The notes under the pieces: model-generated | Told to the model about the DNA's origin: nothing | The model's database searches: none | The model's input: only the letters and a program-made list of their open reading frames with translations | Shown here: piece after piece, positions 1-11,143 of the stretch | Position numbering within the stretch: the first letter of the stretch is position 1 | Layout: every line of letters begins with the position of its first letter | Origin: Amycolatopsis cihanbeyliensis | Lineage (GTDB): Bacteria; Actinomycetota; Actinomycetes; Mycobacteriales; Pseudonocardiaceae | Length of the DNA stretch: 64,000 bases | Assembly (NCBI RefSeq): GCF_006715045.1 | Contig: NZ_VFML01000002.1 | Span: 248,001 to 312,000 of the forward strand | Direction: 5' to 3' | Program-made: the position numbers and the translations under genes

Positions 1-1
1 G

Positions 2-223
2 GCCGCGCTGCGCCGGCGGACCCTGTGCCGGGCGGGTGCGGCCGGCGCGGTACTGGCGCACGAGTTCCACCGGATCCCGCGCGCCGCCGACGACACCATG
101 ACGTTCCTGGTGAAGTCACGCCCAGTAACCGAATGGAGTCTCTCTTACGATCCTGCCACCGGAACGAGCCATCGACACGTACCCGTCGAGAGCCGATTGG
201 GGGCATTGATCCAGCGAATCTGA
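2..223 (+). CDS. C-terminal fragment of an unidentified protein (cut by window start)
   Basis: An open frame enters from the left edge and ends at a TGA at 221-223, giving about 73 residues. The first half has the strong G/C third-position bias of a real gene, for example the runs ctg cgc cgg cgg acc ctg. The last 35 codons are less biased. The peptide includes the segment AADDTMTFLVKSRPVTEWSL and ends GALIQRI. I recognise no family. The other plus-strand frame here gives a low-complexity Arg/Pro/Gly peptide and is a worse candidate. Its start and function lie outside the window. Confidence 0.4.
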   Translation, partial: AALRRRTLCRAGAAGAVLAHEFHRIPRAADDTMTFLVKSRPVTEWSLSYDPATGTSHRHVPVESRLGALIQRI

Positions 224-296
224 ATACAACAGCGCGCTGAGACGTCTACGATCGCACTCCACCCGCCCGTAAGGTTGGCCGGGATCGGAGGGGACC

Positions 297-986
297 ATGC
301 GCGCTCACAACACCATCGCCACAAGCACGGATCATACCGACAGTACGGTGCCCCAGGCCGCGCTCGCGGTGATCGAGCACCGTGTGCGGCAGCTCTGCCT
401 GCGCTACGCCGAACGGCTGCCGTTCCACGGCTGGCATCACGTCGATTTCGTGCGCAGCAAGGCGGTGGAGTTCGCCGAGCAGAACGGCTCGGACGTGGCC
501 GTGGTGGAAGCGGCCGCACTGCTGCACGACGTGAACTACCTGGTGCTGCGCAACTCGCCCGCGGCCGCCGGTCGTGACCTGCGGATGGGCGTGCTGGCCG
601 ACGCCGCCGTCCCGACCGCCTGCGCCCGGTGGATCGACGAGATCATCGACGAGGCCGAAATGGCCACCCGCGGCCGGCACATCTCGGTGGAGGCGCAGGC
701 GCTCAGCGACGCGGACACGCTGTTCAAGGCGCTGCCGGTGACCCCCGTAGTCCTGGCGCACCGGTACCTGCACGAGAACGGGGTCAGCCTCCGCGAGCTG
801 GCACACAAGATCGTCGGCGAGCAGTGCGACGTCCACGACGAGGGGTACTACTTCTACAACCCCGAGGCCGCGGCGACCTACTCACGCTGGGCGATGGCCA
901 ACCTCGAACTCTGGCAGTGCATCAAGGAGTCCCTCGACGACCCGGCCGTCGAGCATCTGCTCACCCAGCTCCCCCACGCCTCCTGA
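297..986 (+). CDS. HD-domain protein (putative metal-dependent phosphohydrolase)
   Basis: A 229-residue cytosolic protein with the signature of the HD superfamily. The segment HGWHHVDFV near residue 45 supplies the first His. AALLHDVNY near residue 80 supplies the diagnostic His-Asp pair. A later Asp lies in LSDADTLFKAL. These usually bind divalent metal for phosphoester hydrolysis, but substrates vary widely and cannot be read here. The ATG at 297 is preceded by a good ribosome binding site (GGAGGGG, 288-294). It converges on the suf operon, with only nine bases between the two stop codons. It stands alone on its strand, so context gives no pathway. Confidence 0.75.
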   Translation: MRAHNTIATSTDHTDSTVPQAALAVIEHRVRQLCLRYAERLPFHGWHHVDFVRSKAVEFAEQNGSDVAVVEAAALLHDVNYLVLRNSPAAAGRDLRMGVLADAAVPTACARWIDEIIDEAEMATRGRHISVEAQALSDADTLFKALPVTPVVLAHRYLHENGVSLRELAHKIVGEQCDVHDEGYYFYNPEAAATYSRWAMANLELWQCIKESLDDPAVEHLLTQLPHAS

Positions 987-995
987 CCGCGCCGG

Positions 996-1433
996 CTAGA
1001 CCGTGAAGCCGAGGGCGCGGAGCTGCTCGCGGCCGTCCTCGGTGATCTTCTCCGGGCCCCACGGGGGCATCCAGACCCAGTTGATCCGGTAATCCTTGAC
1101 CAAACCGGAGCCGCCGGTGAGCACCGAGGCGGTCTGGTCCTCGATCACATCGGTCAGCGGGCAGGCCGCCGAGGTCAGGGTCATATCGATGGTCGCCGTG
1201 TTGTCCTGCTCCACCCGGATGTCATAGACCAGCCCCAGGTCGACCACGTTGATACCGAGCTCGGGGTCGACCACGTCCCGCATGGCCTCCTCGACGTCCT
1301 CGACCTTGGCCACGTCGGCCGTCTCGGCGGCCGGACGCACCTGCTCGGGCAGGTCCTCCGCGGTACGTCCCTCGCGATGCGCGTCGGCCTCGGTCCGGGT
1401 CCGGGTCTGGGTCTGGGTCTGTTCCTCACTCAT
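996..1433 (-). CDS. SufT-like metal-sulfur cluster biosynthetic protein (DUF59/MIP18 family)
   Basis: A 145-residue protein, last gene of the suf operon and counterpart of M. tuberculosis Rv1466. The first 40 residues are a low-complexity Gln/Thr/Arg/Glu tail. The DUF59 core follows, with DPELGINVVDLGLVYDI near residue 57 and the conserved Cys in TSAACPLTDVI. This family helps maturation of Fe-S proteins, probably as a carrier or targeting factor. The ATG shares one base with the sufU stop (TGATG), so translation is coupled to SufU. A longer reading frame extends upstream inside sufU but has no support as a start. Confidence 0.88.
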   Translation of the reverse strand: MSEEQTQTQTRTRTEADAHREGRTAEDLPEQVRPAAETADVAKVEDVEEAMRDVVDPELGINVVDLGLVYDIRVEQDNTATIDMTLTSAACPLTDVIEDQTASVLTGGSGLVKDYRINWVWMPPWGPEKITEDGREQLRALGFTV

Positions 1434-1894
1434 CAGACGTGCACTCCGTTCGATGTGGCCTTGTTCGTAGTCTGGCCCAGTGCGTCCTTGAAGGCCATCC
1501 AGCCGAGCAGCGCGCACTTCACCCGCGCCGGGTACTTCGCCACGCCGGCGAAGGCGATGCCGTCGTCCAGCACGTCCTCGTCCGGCTCGACCTGGCCGCG
1601 TCCCTGCATCAGCTCGACGAAGGCCTCCATCGTCGTCAACGCCTCTTCCACCGTGTGCCCGACGACCAGATCCGTCAAGACGGAGGTGGCGGCCTGGCTG
1701 ATCGAGCATCCCTGCCCCTCGTAGGACACGTCCGCGACCCGCTCGCCGTCCAGCTTCACGCGCAGGGTCACCTCGTCCCCGCAGGTCGGGTTGACCTGGA
1801 ACGACTCGGCGTCGAACGGATCCCGCAGGCCGCGACCGTGCGGGTTCTTGTAGTGGTCCAGGATGATCTCCTGGTACATGCTCTCCAACTGCAT
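1433..1894 (-). CDS. sufU: SufU, zinc-dependent sulfurtransferase of Fe-S assembly
   Basis: A 153-residue SufU that accepts persulfide sulfur from SufS and passes it to the SufBCD scaffold. The zinc ligands of the family are present: Cys38 and Asp40 in NPTCGDEV, Cys63 in GQGCSISQA, and Cys127 in VKCALLGW. The IscU-type scaffold function is not expected in Gram-positive SufU. It begins nine bases after sufS and ends in a one-base overlap with the SufT-like gene. This agrees with one polycistronic message read from sufR. Confidence 0.95.
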   Translation of the reverse strand: MQLESMYQEIILDHYKNPHGRGLRDPFDAESFQVNPTCGDEVTLRVKLDGERVADVSYEGQGCSISQAATSVLTDLVVGHTVEEALTTMEAFVELMQGRGQVEPDEDVLDDGIAFAGVAKYPARVKCALLGWMAFKDALGQTTNKATSNGVHV

Positions 1895-1903
1895 CGCCGC
1901 GAC

Positions 1904-3999
<2,096 letters not shown>

Positions 4000-4036
4000 G
4001 TCTTCTTCTATCCGTCTTTCTCGTGGCGGGGGCCCG

Positions 4037-5209
4037 TCAGGCGCCGACCGCTTCCAGTTCGGCTTCGATCGCGGCTTCCAGGCGCTCGCGGACCTCGGGA
4101 ACGTCGATCTTCATCAGGATCTCGTGGAAGAACCCGCGCACCACCAGTCGCCGCGCCTGCTCCTCGGGGACGCCCCGCGACTGCAGGTAGAACAACTGCT
4201 CGTCGTCGAACCTTCCCGTGGCGCTGGCGTGCCCGGCACCGGTGATCTCGCCGGTCTCGATCTCCAGGTTCGGCACCGAGTCGGCCCTGGCTCCCTCGGT
4301 GAGCACCAGGTTGCGGTTCAACTCGAAGGTGTCGGTGGCCTCGGCGGCCGCGCGGATCAGCACGTCCCCGATCCACACCGCGTGCGCGCCGTCGCCCTGC
4401 AACGCGCCCTTGTAGACCACGTTGGACTTGCAGTTCGCCACCGCGTGATCGACGAAAAGGCGGTGCTCCTGGTGCTGGCCCGCGTCGGCGAAGTACAGGC
4501 CGAGCATCTCCACGTCGCCACCCTTGTCGGCGAAGGTCGCGGTCGGCGAGACCCGAACCAGGTCGCCGCCGAGGGTGACCACGATGTGCCTGAGCGTCGC
4601 GTCCCGGCCGAGCCGCAGGTGCTGCTCGGAGACGTGCACCGCGTCATCGGCCCAGTCCTGCACGCTGACCACGGTCAGCTTCGCGGAGTCGCCGATGACG
4701 AACTCCACGTTGTCCGCGTAGGTACCGGAGCCCACGTGGTCGAGCACCACGACCCCTTCGGCGAAGGGCTCCAGCCGGACCTGCAGGTGCCCGTAGGCGG
4801 TCTTGCCCTCGCCAGGCCCGGTCAGCCGCAGCACGGTCGGCTTCGAGGTCTTGGTCTCCTTCGGCACGGTCACCAGGGTCGCGGCGGGGAAGGAGGTGTA
4901 GGCCTGCGCCGCGATCCGGTCGCTGGGCTCACCCGCCTCGCCGAGCCGGGTGTCGTCACGGGCGAGGGTCTCCACGACCACCTCGGGCGCGGCCTCGGTG
5001 TCCACTGTGACCTCGCCGGAAGTGACCGCGGAGCCGTCGTGCAGGCCCCGCAGCCGCTTCATCGGCGTGAACCGCCAGTTCTCCTCACGGCCGCTGGGCA
5101 CCTCGAACGCCTCGACGTCGTAGGAGGTGAACCGCTCCCCACGGGAGGCCTGTGGCACCACAGGCTCCTCCCGCATGGCGGAGGCAACGTTGTTCTCAGC
5201 CACCGTCAT
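4037..5209 (-). CDS. sufD: SufD, Fe-S scaffold subunit
   Basis: A 390-residue SufD, paralogue of SufB in the SufBC2D complex. The C-terminal SufBD core beta-helix is recognisable, with DNVEFVIGDSAKLTVVSVQDW and later GHASATGRFDDEQLFYLQSRG. That last segment, with EEQARRLVVRGFF, is diagnostic of the family. The start lies one base after the sufB stop, so the two subunits are almost certainly produced from coupled translation. No frameshift or unusual residue was noticed. Confidence 0.95.
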   Translation of the reverse strand: MTVAENNVASAMREEPVVPQASRGERFTSYDVEAFEVPSGREENWRFTPMKRLRGLHDGSAVTSGEVTVDTEAAPEVVVETLARDDTRLGEAGEPSDRIAAQAYTSFPAATLVTVPKETKTSKPTVLRLTGPGEGKTAYGHLQVRLEPFAEGVVVLDHVGSGTYADNVEFVIGDSAKLTVVSVQDWADDAVHVSEQHLRLGRDATLRHIVVTLGGDLVRVSPTATFADKGGDVEMLGLYFADAGQHQEHRLFVDHAVANCKSNVVYKGALQGDGAHAVWIGDVLIRAAAEATDTFELNRNLVLTEGARADSVPNLEIETGEITGAGHASATGRFDDEQLFYLQSRGVPEEQARRLVVRGFFHEILMKIDVPEVRERLEAAIEAELEAVGA

Positions 5210-5210
5210 G

Positions 5211-6659
5211 TCAGCCGACGGCTCCTTCCATCTGCAGTTCGATCAGGCGGTTCAGCTCCAGCGCGTACTCCATCGGGAGCTCACGCGCGATCGGCTCGAC
5301 GAACCCGCGCACCACCATCGCCATCGCCTCGTCCTCGGTGAGACCGCGCGACATCAGGTAGAACAGCTGGTCCTCGCTCACCTTGGAGACGGTCGCCTCG
5401 TGGCCCATGGACACATCGTCGTTGCGGATGTCCACGTAGGGGTAGGTGTCCGACCGGGACACGGTGTCCACCAGCAGCGCGTCGCACTTCACCGTGGACC
5501 GGGAGTGATGCGCCCGCTTGGCCACCTTCACCAGGCCACGGTAGGAGGTGCGGCCGCCGCCCCGCGCCACCGACTTGGAGACGATGGTCGAGGAGGTGTG
5601 CGGCGCGAGGTGCTCCATCTTCGCGCCCGCGTCCTGGTGCTGGCCCTCACCGGCGAAGGCGACCGAGAGCACCTCGCCCTTGGCGTGCTCGCCCATCAGG
5701 AACACCGAGGGGTACTTCATGGTGACCTTGGAGCCGATGTTGCCGTCGACCCACTCCATGGTGGCGCCCTCTTCGGCCTTGGCCCGCTTGGTGACCAGGT
5801 TGTACACGTTGTTCGACCAGTTCTGGATGGTCGTGTACCGGCAGCGGCCGCCCTTCTTCACGATGATCTCCACGACCGCGGAGTGCAGCGAGTCGGACTG
5901 GTAGATCGGCGCCGTGCAGCCCTCGACGTAGTGCACGTAGGCACCCTCGTCGACGATGATCAGCGTGCGCTCGAACTGGCCCATGTTCTCGGTGTTGATC
6001 CGGAAGTAGGCCTGCAGCGGGATGTCCACGTGCACGCCCTTCGGCACGTAGATGAACGAGCCGCCGGACCAGACCGCGGTGTTCAGCGCGGAGAACTTGT
6101 TGTCACCGGCCGGGATGACCGAGCCGAAGTACTCCCGGAACAGCTCCGGGTGCTCGCGCAGCCCGGTGTCGGTGTCCATGAAGATGACGCCCTGCTGCTC
6201 CAGGTCCTCCCGGATCTGGTGGTAGACCACCTCGGACTCGTACTGCGCGGCGACGCCGGCGACCAGACGCTGCTTCTCCGCCTCCGGGATGCCGAGCCTG
6301 TCGTAGGTGTTCTTGATGTCCTCGGGCAGGTCCTCCCAGCTGGTCGCCTGCTGCTCGGTCGACCGCACGAAGTACTTGATCGTGTCGAAGTGGATCCCGG
6401 AAAGGTCCGCGCCCCAATTTGGCATCGGCTTGCGGTCGAAAAGCTTGAGCGCCTTCAGGCGCGCGTCACGCATCCACTCGGGCTCGGACTTCTTCGCCGA
6501 GATGTCGCGGACGACATCCTCGTCGACGCCGCGGCGCGCGCTGGCGCCCGCGGTGTCGGAGTCGGCCCAGCCGTAAGCGTACTTGCCAAGGGAGTCAATG
6601 GTCTCTTCCTGGCTCAGTGGCGCTGTGGTGGGAGTGCGCTGCTCGGCAGCGGCAGTCAT
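5211..6659 (-). CDS. sufB: SufB, Fe-S scaffold subunit (no intein)
   Basis: A 482-residue SufB on which the [4Fe-4S] cluster is assembled. Family landmarks include [33 protein letters not shown] with its conserved Cys, and [20 protein letters not shown] at the C terminus. In M. tuberculosis the orthologue Rv1461 is interrupted by an intein. This protein is full and uninterrupted, and no LAGLIDADG or splicing motif is seen. Its ATG overlaps the sufR stop by four bases (ATGA), which ties scaffold synthesis to the regulator. Confidence 0.97.
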   Translation of the reverse strand: MTAAAEQRTPTTAPLSQEETIDSLGKYAYGWADSDTAGASARRGVDEDVVRDISAKKSEPEWMRDARLKALKLFDRKPMPNWGADLSGIHFDTIKYFVRSTEQQATSWEDLPEDIKNTYDRLGIPEAEKQRLVAGVAAQYESEVVYHQIREDLEQQGVIFMDTDTGLREHPELFREYFGSVIPAGDNKFSALNTAVWSGGSFIYVPKGVHVDIPLQAYFRINTENMGQFERTLIIVDEGAYVHYVEGCTAPIYQSDSLHSAVVEIIVKKGGRCRYTTIQNWSNNVYNLVTKRAKAEEGATMEWVDGNIGSKVTMKYPSVFLMGEHAKGEVLSVAFAGEGQHQDAGAKMEHLAPHTSSTIVSKSVARGGGRTSYRGLVKVAKRAHHSRSTVKCDALLVDTVSRSDTYPYVDIRNDDVSMGHEATVSKVSEDQLFYLMSRGLTEDEAMAMVVRGFVEPIARELPMEYALELNRLIELQMEGAVG

Positions 6660-7438
6660 GCGGGATTCCCTCCATTCGCAGATCCTGCGTTCCGTCTCTC
6701 CGGCCGCTTCGCGTCCGGGTTACCCGCCGGGGAGACGGGTACGTGCGTGGTGCACGCGGCATCCCCGCGTGCGATCGTCGCCAGCCGCTGCACGTGCGTT
6801 CCGAGCAGCCGCGCGAAGGCCTCTGTCTCGGCCTCGCATAGCTGCGGGAACTCGGCTGCGACGTGGGCGACCGGGCAGTGGTGTTGGCAGAGCTGCTCGC
6901 CCACGCCGACCTGACGAGTCGACGCAGCGTAACCCTCCCTGGTCAGTGCCGCCGCGAGGGCCTCCGCCCTTGCCGACGGCTCGCTCGCGCGGGCCACGGC
7001 CTCCCGGTGTGGTTCGACCAGTGAGGCCATCCGGCGCTGCGCGAACGTGCGTACCGCCTCCTCGCCCCCGTGCTCGGCGAGGAACCGGATCGCCGCCACG
7101 GCCAGGTCGTCGTAGGCGTGCCCGAACCTGGCCCTGCCGGACTCGGTGAGCAGGAACTGCTTCGCCGGCCTACCGCGGCCACGCGGACCGCGCCGGGAAG
7201 CCTGCCGTGTCTCCGCCTCGCCGTCGGTGAGCAGGGCGTCCAGGTGCCTGCGTACCGCGGTCGGGCTGATCCCCAACTGCTCGGCAACCGCGACCGCCGT
7301 CATCGGCCCCTGCTCCAGCAGTAGCCTGGCGACCTCGTGCCGGGTCCGCCCTTCGGCCGTGACCTGGGCAGGGACCGCACCGTCCACGGGGCGGCCGGTC
7401 TCGCCGCCTCCCTGGTCCGGAGCTTCCTGCTTTTTCAC
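6656..7438 (-). CDS. sufR: SufR, Fe-S-sensing transcriptional repressor of the suf operon
   Basis: A 260-residue regulator with an N-terminal winged helix (about residues 35-95, with [22 protein letters not shown] as HTH). The C-terminal cysteine cluster has Cys184, Cys188, Cys201 and Cys229. In characterised SufR proteins such cysteines hold a [4Fe-4S] cluster, and the cluster state sets DNA binding and repression of suf. I chose the GTG at 7438. The frame stays open to 7756, but that extension runs into the divergent mptB gene and is Arg/Pro-rich. It leads the operon, as Rv1460 does in M. tuberculosis. The exact start is uncertain. Confidence 0.9.
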   Translation of the reverse strand: MKKQEAPDQGGGETGRPVDGAVPAQVTAEGRTRHEVARLLLEQGPMTAVAVAEQLGISPTAVRRHLDALLTDGEAETRQASRRGPRGRGRPAKQFLLTESGRARFGHAYDDLAVAAIRFLAEHGGEEAVRTFAQRRMASLVEPHREAVARASEPSARAEALAAALTREGYAASTRQVGVGEQLCQHHCPVAHVAAEFPQLCEAETEAFARLLGTHVQRLATIARGDAACTTHVPVSPAGNPDAKRPERRNAGSANGGNPA

Positions 7439-7452
7439 AACATAAGTGTGTC
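7436..7452 (-). promoter_or_regulatory. Candidate SufR operator at the sufR start
   Basis: The bases cacaacataagtgtg form a short inverted repeat (CACA, 7 bases, TGTG). It contains CAAC-N6-GTGT, one or two changes from the CAAC-N6-GTTG palindrome reported for SufR proteins. It overlaps the chosen GTG and lies in the 95-bp gap between the divergent sufR and mptB genes. This would suit autorepression. The match is short and could be chance. Confidence 0.35.
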
Positions 7453-7496
7453 GTATTTCCGGGCGAAGGGCAAAGATCGAGGGACCGGTGGTGACC

Positions 7497-7533
7497 TGAC
7501 TCACGAGCCGGACCGGATGGATACAGTTCTCCC
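7497..7533 (+). promoter_or_regulatory. Candidate leaderless promoter of mptB
   Basis: A TACAGT hexamer (7522-7527) fits the actinobacterial -10 pattern TANNNT. It lies six bases before the GTG at 7534, so transcription would begin at or next to the start codon. A weak -35-like TGACTC sits about 19 bases further upstream. No purine-rich ribosome binding site precedes the GTG, which also favours a leaderless message. Confidence 0.35.
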
Positions 7534-9222
7534 GTGGCTGTTGGCAAGGACGAGGCGCGGCGGCGTGCCGGGGAGGGCTCGGGGAAGGACACCGACCGAG
7601 CGGATGACGACCCGGTCGCCACCCGCTCGCCGGTCCGGCCGCGGACGGCCGGGCCGCTGGACGACGCCGAGCAACGCGCGTTCCGGGTGGTGCGCTACGT
7701 CGGCACCGTGGGCGCGCTGTTCCTCGCCTTCGGCTCGCTCGGCGCCGGGGCGGCACCGGTGATCAACCCGGTGCTCGAGGTCCCGGTGCTGCGGGTGTTC
7801 GCCCGGATCCCGACGGTCTCGCTGGCGATCGCCTTCGCCGGCATGGGCCTGCTGGTGTTCGGCTGGCTGATGCTCGGCCGGTTCGCGCGGCCGACCCGTG
7901 CCCGGCTGGCCAGCCGGGCACAGCTGCACCGCACGCTGGCCATGTGGGTAACGCCGCTGCTGCTGATCCCGCCGCTGTTCTCCCGGGACATCTACAGCTA
8001 CCTGGCGCAGAGCGAGATCGTGCACCGCGGGATGGACCCGTACTCGCTGGGACCCGCCGAGGCCCTCGGTGTCGGCGACCCGCTCACCATGGGCGTTTCC
8101 AACATGTGGCGGGAGACGCCCGCGCCCTACGGCCCGCTGTTCCTGCAGATCGGCAGCTGGCTGTCCGCGCTGGTGGGCTACGACGTGGCCACCGGCGTAC
8201 TGCTGCACCGCGCGGTCGCGCTGCTCGGGGTCGGGCTGATCGTGTGGGCGCTGCCCCGGCTGGCCCACCGCTTCGGCGTGCAGCCGGCGACCGCGCTCTG
8301 GCTCGGTGCTCTCAACCCCCTGGTGCTGTTCCACCTGATCGCCGGGGCGCACAACGAGGCACTCGCGATCGGGCTGATGGTGGCCGGGCTGGAGATCGGC
8401 ATCCGACGACTACCGATCCGGGTGAAGGGCGACACGCCACCGCCACTGGCACGCGGGGAACTGCCGTTCATCGTGCTCGGTGCGACCGTCATCACCCTCG
8501 GCGCGATGGTGAAACTGAACGCGGTCTGGGCGCTCGGCTTCTTCGGCGTGATGATCGCCAGGCGCTGGCACGGCCGGATCGTGGACCTGTTGCGGGCGGC
8601 CGCGCTGATGACCGCGGTCTGCGCCGTGGTCACCGTGGCGGTGAGCCTGGGCACCGGGCTCGGCTTCGGCTGGATCGGCGCCCTGCTGAACACCGCGGGC
8701 CTGGTGTGGAGCTGGATCTCCCCGGTCACCGAACTGGCCCAGGTCGGCGGCATCCTCGGGATCGCGCTCGGGCTGGGCAACCACACCGGGGCGTTGGTGG
8801 CCATCCTCGGGATGCTCGGCTACGGGGCCGGCGTCCTGATCACCATCAAGTTCCTCTGGGACAGCTTCCGCTGGCGCTACCGTCCGATCATCGGGCTCGG
8901 CGTCTCGCTCGGTGCCACCGCGATGCTGATGGTGTCCATGCAGCCGTGGTACCTGCTCTGGGCCGTGATCCCGCTGGCGGCCTCGGCGGGCACCTCGCGA
9001 TTCCGGGTGGCGGCGACCGCGGTGAGCGTCGTGCTGCCGTTCCTGATCCCGCCCACCGGCAGTACCTTCGACGGCCGGGCCTACGTCCTGCCGCAGGCCT
9101 ACCTCGCCGGCGGCGTGGTGGTCCTGCTCACCCTGCTTCTGATCCGCCGTACCGCGCCCATGCTGCTGGAACGGCCCAAGCGGACGCCGCACGTGGCGAA
9201 GCCGGACCACGCCGTACCCTAG
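7534..9222 (+). CDS. mptB: MptB-type polyprenol-phosphomannose-dependent alpha-1,6-mannosyltransferase
   Basis: A 562-residue polytopic membrane protein with a charged cytosolic N terminus of about 50 residues. Roughly a dozen hydrophobic helices follow. The loop after the early helices carries FSRDIYSYLAQSEIVHRGMDPYSLG, typical of GT-C glycosyltransferases that use a lipid-linked sugar donor. In mycobacteria and corynebacteria MptB extends the alpha-1,6-mannan core of lipomannan. The gene is next to and divergent from sufR exactly as Rv1459c is next to Rv1460. The product specificity is inferred from that synteny. Confidence 0.85.
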   Translation: MAVGKDEARRRAGEGSGKDTDRADDDPVATRSPVRPRTAGPLDDAEQRAFRVVRYVGTVGALFLAFGSLGAGAAPVINPVLEVPVLRVFARIPTVSLAIAFAGMGLLVFGWLMLGRFARPTRARLASRAQLHRTLAMWVTPLLLIPPLFSRDIYSYLAQSEIVHRGMDPYSLGPAEALGVGDPLTMGVSNMWRETPAPYGPLFLQIGSWLSALVGYDVATGVLLHRAVALLGVGLIVWALPRLAHRFGVQPATALWLGALNPLVLFHLIAGAHNEALAIGLMVAGLEIGIRRLPIRVKGDTPPPLARGELPFIVLGATVITLGAMVKLNAVWALGFFGVMIARRWHGRIVDLLRAAALMTAVCAVVTVAVSLGTGLGFGWIGALLNTAGLVWSWISPVTELAQVGGILGIALGLGNHTGALVAILGMLGYGAGVLITIKFLWDSFRWRYRPIIGLGVSLGATAMLMVSMQPWYLLWAVIPLAASAGTSRFRVAATAVSVVLPFLIPPTGSTFDGRAYVLPQAYLAGGVVVLLTLLLIRRTAPMLLERPKRTPHVAKPDHAVP

Positions 9223-9228
9223 GAATCT

Positions 9229-10326
9229 GTGACAGAGCGTCCGAGAACCGCTGGGACCTGCGGTGGCGAGCGGAAGAACGCGCGCTCGGCGCAGCCCACG
9301 AGCGGCGAGGCGGGACGTACGACCCGCGGCGGTGACGACGACCGCGACCGGAGTCCGAGCCCCGCCGAGCCGATCGTGTCGGACGTTTCCGGACAGGCAC
9401 GGAGTGCACCTGCCGTCGAGATCACCGGGCTGGTGAAACGCTTCGGTTCCACCACCGCCGTCGACGGCCTCGACCTGGACATGCCCCGTGGCAGCCTACT
9501 CGCCCTGCTGGGGCCGAACGGCGCTGGAAAGACCACCACGGTCGAGACCTGCGAAGGGTTCCTGTGCCCGGACGCCGGGACGGTCCGGGTCCTCGGCCTC
9601 GACCCGGTGCGCGAAAGCGCCGCGCTGCGCCCCCGGATCGGGGTCATGCCGCAGGGGGGCGGCGCCTACCCCGGCGTGCGGGCCGAGGAGATGCTGCGGC
9701 TGGTGGCCACCTGCGCCGCGCGGCCGCTTGACGTCGGCTGGCTGCTGGAGGTGCTCGGCCTCGGCGCGGCGCGGCGGGTCCCGTTCAAACGCCTTTCCGG
9801 CGGGCAGCAGCAACGGCTGTCCCTGGCCTGTGCCCTGGTCGGCCGGCCGGAACTGGTGTTCCTGGATGAGCCGACCGCCGGGATGGACCCGCAGGCGCGC
9901 AGGCTGGTCTGGGAGTTGCTCGGCGCGCTACGCGCGGACGGGGTGAGTGTGTTGCTCACCACCCACCTGATGGAAGAGGCCGAAGCGCTGGCGGACGAGG
10001 TGGTGATCATCGACGGTGGCCGGGTGGTCGTGCGTGGCACGCCGAGCACCCTGACCGCCGAACGAGCCGAGGCCGCGCAACTGCGGTTCCGGGCGCGACC
10101 CGGTCTGGACACCGGGCTGCTGGCGGCGGCGCTTCCCGAGGGTTACCTGGTCCACGAGTCCGCGCCGGGTGCGTATCGGGTGGAGGGCACCGTCGATCCG
10201 CAGGTGGTCTCCACCGTGACGGCGTGGTGCGCGCGGCACGGGGTGCTGGCCGAGGAGCTGCAGGTGGGCAGGCGGAACCTGGAGGAGGTCTTCCTCGAGC
10301 TGACCGGAAAGGAGCTGCGAGGATGA
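9229..10326 (+). CDS. ABC transporter ATP-binding protein (drug-export type)
   Basis: A nucleotide-binding subunit of the DrrA-like export type. With the GTG at 9229 it has 365 residues, with Walker A GPNGAGKT at 95-102, signature LSGGQQQR, and Walker B LVFLDEPTAGMD. The C-terminal 100 residues follow the DrrA-like regulatory pattern and end NLEEVFLELTGKELRG. The first 50 residues are polar low-complexity, and an in-frame GTG at 9376 could be the true start. The stop overlaps the permease start by four bases (ATGA). The orthologous order in M. tuberculosis is Rv1458c-Rv1457c-Rv1456c. Confidence 0.9.
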   Translation: MTERPRTAGTCGGERKNARSAQPTSGEAGRTTRGGDDDRDRSPSPAEPIVSDVSGQARSAPAVEITGLVKRFGSTTAVDGLDLDMPRGSLLALLGPNGAGKTTTVETCEGFLCPDAGTVRVLGLDPVRESAALRPRIGVMPQGGGAYPGVRAEEMLRLVATCAARPLDVGWLLEVLGLGAARRVPFKRLSGGQQQRLSLACALVGRPELVFLDEPTAGMDPQARRLVWELLGALRADGVSVLLTTHLMEEAEALADEVVIIDGGRVVVRGTPSTLTAERAEAAQLRFRARPGLDTGLLAAALPEGYLVHESAPGAYRVEGTVDPQVVSTVTAWCARHGVLAEELQVGRRNLEEVFLELTGKELRG

Positions 10327-11135
10327 CCACCGTGACCCGCACGGCCGACGAGGCTCGCTTCTCCCCCGGCACCTTCACCCCGGCACCGGGGCGAGGCGGC
10401 CTCGGCCGGATGCTGCTCGCGCACGCCAGGGTGGAAGCCGCCATGACCCTGCGGCACGGGGAGCAGGTGCTGCTCACCCTGCTGATCCCGCTGGCGCTGC
10501 TGCTCGGCCTCACCCTGCTGGACATCCTGCCCACCGGCGACCTCGACACGACGTCCAAAGTGGACTGGGTGACGCCACGGATCCTGGCGCTGGCCGTGAT
10601 GTCCTCGGCATTCACCGGCCAGGCCATCGCGCTCGGCTTCGACCGCCGCTACGGCGTGCTGAAACGGCTCGCCGCCACCGCGCTGCCCCGCTGGCTGCTG
10701 GTCGCGGGCCGGGTGGTCGCGGCGCTCGTGGTGGTGGCACTGCAGATGCTGGTGCTCGGCGTGGTGGCGAGCATGCTCGGATGGTCTCCCTCCACCGCGG
10801 GGCTGCTGTCCGCGGTGTTGCTGGTGGTCCTCGGCACCCTCGCCTTCGGGGCGCTCGGTGTGCTGCTCGGCGGGTCGCTGCGGGCCGAGGCGGTGCTGGC
10901 GCTGGCCAACGTGGTCTGGTTCGTGCTGCTGCTGGCCGGCGGCATCCTGCTCGCCCCGGCGGCCCTGCCGGGACCGGCCGCGGACATCGTGCTGCTCCTG
11001 CCGTCCGGAGCGCTCGCCGAGGGCCTGCGCTCGGCGCTGGTCGACGGCGCCTTCGCCGGCTACCCACTGCTGGTACTGGCCGGCTGGGGCGTGCTCGCCG
11101 CCGCCGTCGCCACTCGCACTACCCGGTTGACCTAG
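10323..11135 (+). CDS. ABC transporter permease (ABC-2 type)
   Basis: A 270-residue inner-membrane permease with about six hydrophobic helices. A short cytosolic N terminus is followed by ARVEAAMTLRHGEQVLLTLL. The middle carries the segment FTGQAIALGFDRRYGVLKRLAAT, common in ABC-2 exporters. It pairs with the ATPase it overlaps. The substrate is unknown. Because ctaA follows eight bases downstream with its ribosome binding site overlapping this stop, an association with heme A or cytochrome oxidase maturation is possible but unproven. Confidence 0.88.
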   Translation: MTTVTRTADEARFSPGTFTPAPGRGGLGRMLLAHARVEAAMTLRHGEQVLLTLLIPLALLLGLTLLDILPTGDLDTTSKVDWVTPRILALAVMSSAFTGQAIALGFDRRYGVLKRLAATALPRWLLVAGRVVAALVVVALQMLVLGVVASMLGWSPSTAGLLSAVLLVVLGTLAFGALGVLLGGSLRAEAVLALANVVWFVLLLAGGILLAPAALPGPAADIVLLLPSGALAEGLRSALVDGAFAGYPLLVLAGWGVLAAAVATRTTRLT

Positions 11136-11143
11136 GAAACTGC

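Noticed and set aside
5211..6659. Intein in SufB, as in M. tuberculosis
   Set aside because: The protein is 482 residues and continuous through the conserved core, with no splicing motifs.
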